DNA of 35,485 nt, from the NCBI GenBank assembly GCA_020720185.1, contig DYPB01000010.1, positions 1 through 35,485 on the forward strand, read 5' to 3'. Positions 1-6,834 of this stretch are shown here, piece by piece. The position numbers were made by a program, and so were the translations under genes. The stretch's first letter is position 1; every line of letters starts with the position of its first letter. The notes below the pieces were generated by a model that was not told where the DNA came from, did no database searches, and saw nothing but the letters and a program-made list of their open reading frames with translations. This stretch comes from Flavobacterium psychrophilum. GTDB taxonomy: Bacteria > Bacteroidota > Bacteroidia > Flavobacteriales > Flavobacteriaceae.

Positions 1-530
1 GCTATTTTGGTTTGTTCATTTAGACTAGGTAGAAACACATCAACGGTTGCAATATCTTCCTGACCTATTGTTGTCATTGTAGTCGTTTTACCCCTTAAAA
101 TAAATTGATTTCGTGATGTATTGGTAGAAAAATTATAACCTAAAAATAAAGAATTAGATATTAAATTATTTGGTCTCATCCTAATTAAATGACCATCGTA
201 AGTAATATCATCATCAGTACTTAAATTAACTTTTGAGTGAGCTATTCCTTCTTTTACTAAAGAAGACCTTGTAAAAAAAATATCTCCATAGTTAACTTTA
301 TTTTTTAAAAATTCCTTTTCGTCTAAATCTAAAAGAGTAAGGTTTTCAGTATTGATATAATATTCCGAATACATATCTTTTACATTTATAATTTTATATC
401 CGCTTCCAACTTTTTTAGGGTCGTTAAAAACACCATTGGAAAAACCATTAATCGACAATTCAATTAACTTTTTACTTTCCCAACTATCAGTAAACTCTGG
501 AAACCTTAATTTTGGTTTAAGTATTTCCAT
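1..530 (-). CDS. hsdS: Type I restriction-modification specificity subunit HsdS, 3'-truncated by the window edge
   Basis: Partial gene of about 176 codons, open to the left edge. The start at 530 gives MEILKPKLRFPEF, the usual HsdS opening, and the last visible residues are LPSLNEQTKIA, the conserved segment at the end of a target-recognition domain just before the long central helix. The visible part is therefore roughly the first target-recognition domain. HsdS reads the bipartite DNA target for the methylase and restriction complex. The start lies one base after the hsdM stop codon, so the two are probably translationally coupled. The second recognition domain and any hsdR would lie outside the window. 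The family call is secure; the target sequence cannot be read from it. Confidence 0.9.
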   Translation of the reverse strand, partial: MEILKPKLRFPEFTDSWESKKLIELSINGFSNGVFNDPKKVGSGYKIINVKDMYSEYYINTENLTLLDLDEKEFLKNKVNYGDIFFTRSSLVKEGIAHSKVNLSTDDDITYDGHLIRMRPNNLISNSLFLGYNFSTNTSRNQFILRGKTTTMTTIGQEDIATVDVFLPSLNEQTKI

Positions 531-531
531 A

Positions 532-2124
532 TTAAAAAGGTGTTTTAATATTTAACTCTTGACAAAATGAAGCAATAGTATTGTCAACTTCTTTCATTTT
601 ATTTTCTACTGCTTGCAATTTATCTGCAATTGCATCAATATTAACTTCAATGGCTTCTTCAAAGGTATTTACATATCGAGGAATGTTCAAATTATAATCG
701 TTTGCTTTTACTTCTTCAAGAGTTGCAATGTTTGAATATTTATCAATTATTGCTCTATTTTGATAGGTTTCGATAATTTTATCAATATCTTGTTCTCTTA
801 ATAAATTTTGGTTTTTTACTTTTTCAAAATCATTACTGGCATCAATAAATAAAATATTCTCGGGGGTTTCTTTACATTTTTTTAAAACCAAAATACAGGT
901 TGGAATACTTGTGCCATAAAATAAATTAGAAGGCAAACCTATAATTGCATCAATGTAGTTTCTATCTTCGATTAAATATTTACGAATGTGACCTTCGGCT
1001 GCACCTCTAAATAAAACCCCGTGAGGAGCAATACAAGCCATAATTCCATTATCATCTAACTGATGTACCATATGTTGAATAAAAGCAAAATCGGCTTTTG
1101 TTCCTGGTGCTAATCTACCGTATTGAGAAAAACGATCATCATTAGAAAATAAAGGATTTGCAGACCATTTGGCTGAAAAAGGTGGATTTGCAACAATAGC
1201 ATCAAACTTAAAATCTAAATGTTGTGGTTTTTCTAAAGTGTCTTCGTTTTTAATATCGAATTTATGATAATTGACATCGTGCAAAATCATATTCATTCGA
1301 GCTAAATTGTAGGTAGTTCGGTTTTGTTCTTGTCCGTAAAAATGCCCAACTTCTTCCACTTCTCTGGCTACTCGGAGCAATAGCGAACCACTGCCACAGG
1401 TTGGGTCATATACTGATTTTAATTTGCTTTTGCGAGTAGTAACAATTTTGGCCAAGATAGAAGAAACTTGTTGCGGAGTATAAAATTCCCCTGCTTTTTG
1501 TCCTGCACCTGCGGCGAACTGAGCGATAAGATATTCGTAAGCATCACCCAAAACATCGCCATCGGTATTGTCTAAATCAAAATCAATTTCATCTAATGCC
1601 GTAAGGATTTTTACAATAACATCGTTTCTATCTTTATTCGTTCTACCAATTTTAGTTGAGTTTAAATCTATATCATAAAATAGGTTATCGAAGTCGTCCT
1701 GACTGTCTGAACCCATTGTACTTTTTTCGATAGCATTTAAAACATTGGCTAAATCTTCTAAAATGAAAGTGCTTTGAATTTGTGCTGAATCGTCTTCATT
1801 GATAACTTTAGCATTACCTTTTTTGGCGAGGTTTGTGAACAGTTCAGAAGGTTTTAAGAAATATCCTAATGCATCAACAGTTGCTTCTTTTAAGGCTTCT
1901 AAAATAGTTTTTCCATCGGTGCTGTTTTCATCAATGCCATTAAATAAAATACCATCAGGTTTTAGAAATTCATTTGCTTTTTTTTCTAACTTCTCCGAAA
2001 GGTATTTATAGAATATAAACCCAAGTATATAATCTTGAAATTGATTAGCTGAAATTTTACCTCTTAATATATTGGCTATTGCCCAAAGTTGGGATTCTAA
2101 AAGTTTCTTTTGCTCGTCTGACAT
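532..2124 (-). CDS. hsdM: Type I restriction-modification DNA methyltransferase subunit HsdM
   Basis: N6-adenine DNA methyltransferase of a type I restriction-modification system, 530 aa, the usual HsdM length. An N-terminal helical HsdM_N-type domain (about residues 8-150) precedes the catalytic domain. EFYTPQQVS (residues 213-221) is the typical HsdM entry motif, DPTCGSGSLLL (240-250) is the SAM-binding motif I and NPPF (313-316) is the catalytic motif IV of gamma-class amino-methyltransferases. The C-terminus is a helical segment likely to contact HsdS. It is first in an operon with hsdS, which starts one base after its stop. No hsdR is visible. All key motifs are intact, so methylation activity is expected. 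Confidence 0.97.
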   Translation of the reverse strand: MSDEQKKLLESQLWAIANILRGKISANQFQDYILGFIFYKYLSEKLEKKANEFLKPDGILFNGIDENSTDGKTILEALKEATVDALGYFLKPSELFTNLAKKGNAKVINEDDSAQIQSTFILEDLANVLNAIEKSTMGSDSQDDFDNLFYDIDLNSTKIGRTNKDRNDVIVKILTALDEIDFDLDNTDGDVLGDAYEYLIAQFAAGAGQKAGEFYTPQQVSSILAKIVTTRKSKLKSVYDPTCGSGSLLLRVAREVEEVGHFYGQEQNRTTYNLARMNMILHDVNYHKFDIKNEDTLEKPQHLDFKFDAIVANPPFSAKWSANPLFSNDDRFSQYGRLAPGTKADFAFIQHMVHQLDDNGIMACIAPHGVLFRGAAEGHIRKYLIEDRNYIDAIIGLPSNLFYGTSIPTCILVLKKCKETPENILFIDASNDFEKVKNQNLLREQDIDKIIETYQNRAIIDKYSNIATLEEVKANDYNLNIPRYVNTFEEAIEVNIDAIADKLQAVENKMKEVDNTIASFCQELNIKTPF

Positions 2125-2257
2125 TGTAGGAATTTATTTTAAGCCGTAAAAGTATAAAATTAATAAGCAGAATAACTATTATTTAATTCATTAAGCCTAA
2201 AATAATAAGCTTAAAGCATATAAATATTACCCGTTGTGCCTTATAAAAAGTGATAAA

Positions 2258-2329
2258 AAAGTTGTGCAATTTGCTAAAAAACAAGTATATTGTATTTAAT
2301 TTCAAAATTTTACAAGTATGCACAACTTT
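2258..2329. repeat. Imperfect stem region bounded by 11-bp inverted repeats
   Basis: In the 591-bp gap between hsdM and the next gene, AAAGTTGTGCA (2258-2268) is matched by TGCACAACTTT (2319-2329). Inside, ACAAGTAT occurs twice in direct orientation (2281-2288 and 2312-2319). The 50-bp spacing is long for an operator. It may be a remnant of a mobile element end or part of an upstream region for a lost gene. No function can be assigned. Confidence 0.4.
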
Positions 2330-2415
2330 ATTGCAAGTAATAATTTAATTTTAAACAACTAAAAAGAATTATGAAAACGAAAATTTTTATTTCAAACCAA
2401 TAATACCAAAACTAA

Positions 2416-2532
2416 TTGAGACTTTATTTTCTTAATTGTGCGACCAATTTTATGATTTGTAAAGATTATTCAAAATCTTTTATGGGTTTTAAAACAATGA
2501 TTTTATCAAAATTGACAGCCTTGACAATATTT
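2416..2532 (+). pseudogene. Decayed IS982-family-like transposase C-terminus
   Basis: An open stretch from just after a stop at 2413 reads a peptide that includes NFMICKDYSKSFMGFKTMIL and then SKLTALTI. This resembles the extreme C-terminus of IS982-family transposases as I remember them (a D-QFMI-RNYAK-like segment followed by a basic helix and a K-x-x-ALT motif). The rest of the transposase is absent. An ATG at 2452 opens a 42-codon frame that reads through the adjacent inverted repeat; it is probably not a gene. Recognition is from memory of the family and rests on about 35 residues. Confidence 0.4.
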
Positions 2533-2645
2533 AACCCAAATTACGCATTAGGAATCTATTCCAAACTCAAAATGCAATAAAAATAAGCACTTATTCTTAT
2601 TGCATTTTGAGTTTTCATAACGAAGTCTAATGCGTAATTTGGGTT
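2533..2645. mobile_element. 113-bp MITE-like hairpin element with 19-bp terminal inverted repeats
   Basis: A perfect 19-bp inverted repeat (AACCCAAATTACGCATTAG at 2533-2551, complement at 2627-2645) encloses a second perfect 18-bp inverted repeat (2563-2580 and 2597-2614), and inside that a small AATAAG/CTTATT hairpin. Read as single strand, the whole element folds into one long interrupted stem. The ends begin ACCC, as described for IS982-type termini, and the decayed transposase end lies directly to the left. A near copy of one end occurs at 30658-30678. A non-autonomous derivative of an IS is the simplest reading. No convincing target-site duplication is visible. Confidence 0.6.
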
Positions 2646-2663
2646 TAATAGACAGATAAAAAA

Positions 2664-2692
2664 GTACAGACGGGTTTTAGATCCGTCTGTAC
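2664..2692 (-). terminator. Rho-independent terminator of the 253-aa gene
   Basis: GTACAGACGG (2664-2673) and CCGTCTGTAC (2683-2692) form a perfect 10-bp GC-containing stem with a 9-nt loop. On the minus strand the stem is followed directly by a run of six T residues, as expected for an intrinsic terminator of the minus-strand gene that ends at 2716. Confidence 0.85.
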
Positions 2693-2715
2693 GGAAAGAT
2701 AGATTTCTATCATAA

Positions 2716-3477
2716 TCAATTAGTCAAATCGATAATAGATAACGCATTATATTCGCCATTTTTTAGGGTGTATTTTACCCCGTCAACTTCTTTGTAAAAT
2801 TCGATAAGTAGGGTTGCCATCGCAATGAGTCCTGCACCTATGGTTATAGATGTTGTGGGCGATAAGACTATTGTAGATACTGCATTATCTATAGGGAATT
2901 GTGCCACGGGGCTGTATGCTGTTGTGGCTATTCCTGTATTAAAATCGATAGCCGAAAAACCCGACCGCAGTCCAAAATGTGTTGCAGCTGCAGGAGCATT
3001 GATGTCGTCAATAGGTACAATATCAGATATTGTAATTTCTCCGGTTGCCATATCAGTAGTTATAGGTATCGACAATATGCTTTGCATTATGGCTCGTTTG
3101 TTAAAATTGAATCCTTTCAGTTTTTCGATTCCCTGTGGTGTTGTGGTTGCTAATGCTACGCTTTTTTTTCCCAATGGCGATATGCGGTCATCTTTTGCCA
3201 CGACGCCCATTAGTGCAGATAATCGGCTGCTAACACGATTGTCTTTACCTTTTCGGATTAAGGAAGGTATGGCATCTCTGACCATTTTTCCAGCAGTTGC
3301 ATTGAGTCCAAACTGACTTAAGTTTTCTCGAGTACGGACAAACGCTGGGTCTGTCATTAATCGATTTTTTGTAATGCCGCTTTTTTTGCGAACCTGATAG
3401 CCACCTTCGGCTGTTTTGTAGAAGGTTACATTTTCAATTGTTCCTTCGATAGGGAAAATCCCAGATTGTTTTGCCAT
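2716..3477 (-). CDS. Conserved hypothetical protein of Bacteroidota, function unknown
   Basis: A 253-aa protein beginning MAKQSGIFPIEGTIENVTFY. I recognise the family (N-terminus of the form MAKQ-GI-x-x-x-GT-x-x-x-x-FYK followed by a basic DPAF-RTREN-x-x-FG segment) only as recurrent uncharacterised proteins in Bacteroidota. There is no signal peptide or obvious catalytic motif. The first 110 residues are rich in Lys/Arg; the C-terminal half is hydrophobic with many Thr, Ile and Ala and looks beta-rich, ending in an EFYKEVDGVKYTLKNGEYN segment. Base composition is visibly richer in G and C than the surrounding DNA. It is a single-gene unit with its own -7 promoter motif (3507-3514) and terminator (2664-2692). 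The opposite strand carries long open frames that are shadows. A structural or surface role is possible but unsupported. Confidence 0.8.
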   Translation of the reverse strand: MAKQSGIFPIEGTIENVTFYKTAEGGYQVRKKSGITKNRLMTDPAFVRTRENLSQFGLNATAGKMVRDAIPSLIRKGKDNRVSSRLSALMGVVAKDDRISPLGKKSVALATTTPQGIEKLKGFNFNKRAIMQSILSIPITTDMATGEITISDIVPIDDINAPAAATHFGLRSGFSAIDFNTGIATTAYSPVAQFPIDNAVSTIVLSPTTSITIGAGLIAMATLLIEFYKEVDGVKYTLKNGEYNALSIIDLTN

Positions 3478-3506
3478 GATAAATGGATTTTAAATTAATA
3501 ATGAGG

Positions 3507-3514
3507 CAAAAATA
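3507..3514 (-). promoter_or_regulatory. -7 promoter motif for the 253-aa gene
   Basis: On the minus strand this reads TATTTTTG, matching the Bacteroidota -7 consensus TAnnTTTG, 30 bases before the ATG. A TTG lies only 11 nt upstream, shorter than the usual spacing, so the -33 element is uncertain. Confidence 0.5.
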
Positions 3515-3640
3515 TATAGGTTTTGCAAGGTAGAAAAACAGATATTACCAAAAATGCATGTATTTGCCTAAATATTCTAAATTAGTATTTTTTTTCATAA
3601 TACGGCGTATTTTGAAATTATTTGCCAAAAGGAGCCAAAA

Positions 3641-3693
3641 TTGCCGAAATGTGTAAAAAATGTATTTTTTTGCCGTTTTTGCCGAAATGCGTA
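3641..3693. repeat. Two direct copies of a TTGCCGAAATGYGTA motif
   Basis: TTGCCGAAATGTGTA at 3641-3655 and TTGCCGAAATGCGTA at 3679-3693 differ at one base and are 38 bp apart. Shorter TTTGCC relatives lie nearby (about 3555 and 3622). They sit between the divergent 253-aa gene and the helix-turn-helix gene and could be binding sites. No regulator is identified. Confidence 0.5.
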
Positions 3694-3722
3694 TTTTTTA
3701 TGCGGTGTTTTTGATATAGCGG

Positions 3723-3778
3723 TAAACCGCGGTTTATCGGGGGAACATCGGGGGAACATCGGGGGAAGATAGGGGAGA
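3723..3778. repeat. 14-bp palindrome followed by 11-bp G-rich tandem repeats
   Basis: TAAACCGCGGTTTA (3723-3736) is a perfect palindrome. It runs straight into three tandem 11-bp units: ATCGGGGGAAC at 3736-3746, the same at 3747-3757 and ATCGGGGGAAG at 3758-3768, with a degenerate fourth unit after that. Runs of five G on one strand are unusual in this AT-rich DNA. Together with the motifs at 3641-3693 they make this 485-bp gap (3478-3962) the most repeat-rich gene-free stretch in the left part. Confidence 0.75.
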
Positions 3779-3856
3779 GGTTGCAGAAACGGTTTAATTG
3801 TTCAAAAGTTACACTTAAATGTTAATAACTCAAATTCTAATGAATTGATTTTTTAG

Positions 3857-3864
3857 TAATTTTG
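3857..3864 (+). promoter_or_regulatory. -7 promoter motif upstream of the small HTH gene
   Basis: TAATTTTG matches TAnnTTTG and is followed by GCAAAG. It lies about 100 bp before the ATG at 3963. No -33 TTG at the usual distance is evident. Confidence 0.4.
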
Positions 3865-3962
3865 CAAAGTCTTTTTAGAAAGGTCAAACAAATTAAATAA
3901 ATTAACTAAAACTATTATGATCAACTTAATTTTAACCCGAAAAAGAATTAGAAAAAGAATCG

Positions 3963-4163
3963 ATGAAAAGATTAAGAGTTTTGCCTGTTGATATTTGTAA
4001 AATATTAGGCGTTAGTGAGCGAAGTGCCCGAGATACTTTGAACGATATAAAAGTTCATTACAAGAAAAAGAAGCATCAAATAATTTGTTTGGAAGAGTTA
4101 TGCGTCTATTTGGATATTAAAAACCCAGAGGATATTGAGCAAATAAAAGCCGAAATGAATTAA
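3963..4163 (+). CDS. Small helix-turn-helix (excisionase/MerR-like) DNA-binding protein
   Basis: A 66-aa protein. Residues about 7-30 (LPVDICKILGVSERSARDTL) read as a helix-turn-helix of the MerR/excisionase type, followed by a basic KKKKHQ stretch and a short acidic C-terminal helix. Proteins of this form usually bind a single DNA site and regulate a neighbouring gene or assist recombination. No integrase is adjacent. The start is fixed by the in-frame stop at 3933 and the absence of another ATG. A 24-codon frame (3917-3991) overlaps its start in another frame. The partner and target are unknown. Confidence 0.65.
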   Translation: MKRLRVLPVDICKILGVSERSARDTLNDIKVHYKKKKHQIICLEELCVYLDIKNPEDIEQIKAEMN

Positions 4164-4253
4164 AATAGTCAATGGCATATTCAATTTGTTTTGGTTGCTA
4201 TTGTTATTAACCCGACGAGAGAAATAGAGAATATGGCATAAAAACGATAAAAA

Positions 4254-4324
4254 ATAAGTTTGTACGCAATGTTTATATACTATTTATGAAAGTTGTAGCT
4301 CAATTTTTTGAGTAGCAAACTTAT
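4254..4324. repeat. Inverted repeat in the gap before the polysaccharide genes
   Basis: ATAAGTTTG (4254-4262) is matched by CAAACTTAT (4316-4324), with an inner GCTCAA/TTGAGTAGC pairing at about 4298-4316. This could fold as a two-part RNA hairpin or be a protein-binding site. The rest of the 236-bp gap (4164-4399) shows only the promoter of the next gene. Confidence 0.35.
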
Positions 4325-4363
4325 ACATTAAAATTTTGCCAAAAATAAGCAATAAAATATTTT

Positions 4364-4395
4364 TTGCCTTATTAATTATATTAAATTTAACTTTG
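4364..4395 (+). promoter_or_regulatory. Bacteroidota-type promoter of the fdtA-like operon
   Basis: TTG at 4364-4366 and TAACTTTG at 4388-4395 are separated by 21 bp, a very good match to the -33/-7 arrangement of Bacteroidota primary sigma promoters. The expected transcription start falls on or next to the ATG at 4400, which suggests a leaderless or nearly leaderless mRNA. Confidence 0.7.
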
Positions 4396-4399
4396 CAAA

Positions 4400-4795
4400 A
4401 TGGAAACACCAAATTTAATAAACATTCCAACCATTAACGATACTCGTGGCAACCTTGCCGTAATTCAAAACGATGTTATTCCGTTCGAAATCAAGCGGGT
4501 ATATTATTTATTTGATGTGCCCAGTTCCGCTTTCAGAGGAGGTCATTCTCATATCAAACAGCACGAAGTTTTGATTGCATTAAGCGGTAGTTTTACAGTA
4601 ACAACAACCGATGGCAAGGATAAAAAAAGTTTTTTACTCAATAAACCAAATGTTGGTTTACATTTACCAACAGGTATTTGGAGAGAGTTGGAAGATTTTT
4701 CATCGGGAGCAGTTTGTTTAGTTTTTGCATCAGATGTTTTTCAGGAAATAGATTATATTCGTGTTTATGAGGATTTCTTAAACTCAAAAAAATGA
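4400..4795 (+). CDS. FdtA/QdtA-type dTDP-4-oxo-6-deoxyhexose 3,4-ketoisomerase (WxcM-like cupin)
   Basis: A 131-aa single-domain RmlC-like cupin of the FdtA/WxcM family. The opening IPTINDTRGNLAVIQ, the central RGGHSHIKQHEVL with His49 and His51 (the positions of the catalytic histidines in characterised FdtA) and the closing DYIRVYEDFL are all family hallmarks. Such enzymes isomerise the keto group of dTDP-4-oxo-6-deoxyglucose from C4 to C3, the step before transamination to a 3-amino-sugar for LPS or glycan. The partner aminotransferase and acyltransferase are not in the window, so the sugar product is unknown. The stop overlaps the start of the next gene by 4 bp (ATGA), indicating an operon. 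Whether it makes the galacto or gluco epimer cannot be told. Confidence 0.85.
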   Translation: METPNLINIPTINDTRGNLAVIQNDVIPFEIKRVYYLFDVPSSAFRGGHSHIKQHEVLIALSGSFTVTTTDGKDKKSFLLNKPNVGLHLPTGIWRELEDFSSGAVCLVFASDVFQEIDYIRVYEDFLNSKK

Positions 4796-5904
4796 AGTTG
4801 CTTTATATAACTCCTACCATTAATTTTGATGGAGGCATACAAAAAGTATTGTCCGTTAAGACCAATTATCTTATAGAAAATTTTGATTATCAAATAGATA
4901 TCCTTACACAAGACAACGGAAATTCAAATTTATTTTTTCCTTTCAATAAAAAAATTGGCTTATTTGATATGGTTTTATCTCGGAATAAGGTTCTTAAATT
5001 TTTTCAGTACCGAAACCAAATTCAAAACCAGATTAGAAATTCAAAACCTGATATTATTATTGTATGTGATGCCGGGATAAAGGCATTTTTGTTGCCAATT
5101 CTTATAATGGCAAAAACGCCAATATTTTTTGAAATGCACGGATCAAAATTTAATGAATCCCAAAATTTTAATCCTACAGTTATCAATATTTTTTTTAGAA
5201 AATTAAAATATTTTTATAAATTCATTTTGATTAAAACCTACGATAAAGTAATATTTTTATCAACCGAAAGTTTATCAGAATGGAAAGTCAAAAAAGCAAT
5301 TATAATTCCAAATCCATTAGAAATCAATAGCAAAAATATTTCAGATTTGAGTGCTAAAAAAATTTTAGTTGTTGCCCGACATTCATATGAAAAAGGATTA
5401 GATAAATTATTAAATATATGGAAAATAATATCTCAAAAATATCCCGATTGGACATTAGAAATTTATGGTTCGGGCTATCTAACTTATCAATTAATTGAAC
5501 AGTCAAAATTATTATCAATTACAAAATCAGTTCATTTTTTTGAACCTATCAAGAATATTTCTGAAAAATATTTAAAAGCATCCATTTATTTAATGACCTC
5601 TAGACAAGAAGGGTTTGGAATGGTTTTAATAGAAGCAATGAATTTTGGTTTGCCTTGCGTGGCTTATGATTGCCCTGTTGGTCCACGAAGTATCTTAACC
5701 AATAATGAGAATGGTTTTTTAATAACAAATGATAATGAAAATGAATTTGTAAATGCTGTTTGTCAATTAATCGAAGATAAAAATTTACGAATTGAAATGG
5801 GGAAAAACGGGAAAAAATCAACTCAAAATTACGATATCGGAATAATTATGAAAAAGTGGAATGACTTATTTACCCTTTTAAAGAACAAAGATATCCTACT
5901 CTAA
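4792..5904 (+). CDS. Glycosyltransferase family 4 (GT-B fold)
   Basis: A 370-aa cytoplasmic glycosyltransferase. The N-terminal Rossmann domain opens LLYITPTINFDGGIQKVL, with the glycine-rich loop of GT4 enzymes. The C-terminal domain begins at KILVVARHSYEKGLDKLL and contains the nucleotide-sugar signature SRQEGFGMVLIEAMNFGLPCVAYD with the EGFGMVLIEA E-x7-E motif. Length is normal for GT4. It probably adds one sugar during LPS or capsule synthesis. It overlaps the preceding ketoisomerase by 4 bp. Its last 35 bp overlap the end of the convergent family-2 glycosyltransferase gene. Donor and acceptor are not predictable. Confidence 0.92.
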   Translation: MKLLYITPTINFDGGIQKVLSVKTNYLIENFDYQIDILTQDNGNSNLFFPFNKKIGLFDMVLSRNKVLKFFQYRNQIQNQIRNSKPDIIIVCDAGIKAFLLPILIMAKTPIFFEMHGSKFNESQNFNPTVINIFFRKLKYFYKFILIKTYDKVIFLSTESLSEWKVKKAIIIPNPLEINSKNISDLSAKKILVVARHSYEKGLDKLLNIWKIISQKYPDWTLEIYGSGYLTYQLIEQSKLLSITKSVHFFEPIKNISEKYLKASIYLMTSRQEGFGMVLIEAMNFGLPCVAYDCPVGPRSILTNNENGFLITNDNENEFVNAVCQLIEDKNLRIEMGKNGKKSTQNYDIGIIMKKWNDLFTLLKNKDILL

Positions 5905-6754
5905 AAATATTAAAAATCAATAAATTAGGATTATTTCCTTCAAGATTTTTAATAATGTTTTTCTCAAATAGTTGAAATGTTTTTGCAACAAAAAAAGAAA
6001 GTTTAGTTTTTTTCAAAAACACATACAAACGAATCATTTTTACATAATTTTTATCAATTTTCTTATCAATATACAACTGTAATAAATTTTCTAAAGATAC
6101 TTTTGTTTTTTTTATAAAAACTATATTAAAATCAATATCATTGTGCAAAACTGGGTTTTCAATATGCTTTATTTTTGATTCCAAAAGCATCATCTGATAT
6201 GAGAATTGAGTATCATCGTGTCCATATTTTTTCATTATAGGATCAAATTTTATTTTATCAAATAAATCTTTCCTTATAAGAGTATTGTTAAATAAAAATA
6301 ATGAATATGGCCTTTTATTACGATTTTCAACACTTATATCTTCAATATATTTGCCATACTTCCATCTTAATTTTTGATTTTCAGAAGGACAATTTTCAGG
6401 ATGCAATCTACCACCATAAACCGCATCGTAATCATTAATAGTATCAATATATTTTTGTATATAATTCTTTTTCAGTATAATAGAATCTCCATCAATAAAT
6501 AGCAAATAATTATATTTTGATTTTCTTACAAGAGAATTTCTATTTTCTCGATGCGCTAGATTAGTAATATTTATCCCAAAATTACAATTCTCTAACTGAT
6601 TAATCGTTTCATTTTCAATATTAAAAATTGAATTTGACGCATCGTCTTGACATAAAATTTCAAAATCAATTCTACACTCTAAACATTGCTTATGCAACTC
6701 TATAACTAAAGGAATTAGAAGAGAATTGTAGGTTGGAATTAAAATTGAAAGCAT
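5870..6754 (-). CDS. Glycosyltransferase family 2 (GT-A fold)
   Basis: A 294-aa enzyme opening MLSILIPTYNS, the typical GT2 first strand. CQDDASN supplies the first aspartates, LLFIDGDSIIL is the metal-binding DxD motif (about residues 92-94), and GHDDTQFSYQMM is the acceptor-site ED/DD segment seen in GT2 enzymes. There is no transmembrane segment until a weak hydrophobic stretch near the C-terminus. It stands alone on the minus strand within a plus-strand polysaccharide cluster and overlaps the convergent GT4 gene by 35 bp at the 3' ends. It likely works in the same surface-glycan pathway. Confidence 0.92.
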   Translation of the reverse strand: MLSILIPTYNSLLIPLVIELHKQCLECRIDFEILCQDDASNSIFNIENETINQLENCNFGINITNLAHRENRNSLVRKSKYNYLLFIDGDSIILKKNYIQKYIDTINDYDAVYGGRLHPENCPSENQKLRWKYGKYIEDISVENRNKRPYSLFLFNNTLIRKDLFDKIKFDPIMKKYGHDDTQFSYQMMLLESKIKHIENPVLHNDIDFNIVFIKKTKVSLENLLQLYIDKKIDKNYVKMIRLYVFLKKTKLSFFVAKTFQLFEKNIIKNLEGNNPNLLIFNIFRVGYLCSLKG

Positions 6755-6834
6755 CTTTTGTTATTTTATAATATATTTGCAAAGAAAATATATTTTGAGC
6801 AATGATTTATGTTTTTGATAAATAAAAAATAAGA

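Noticed and set aside
2825..3316. 163-codon open frame on the plus strand opposite the 253-aa gene
   Set aside because: It is antisense to a gene with its own promoter motif and terminator, and its product has no recognisable family pattern; it is a shadow frame.
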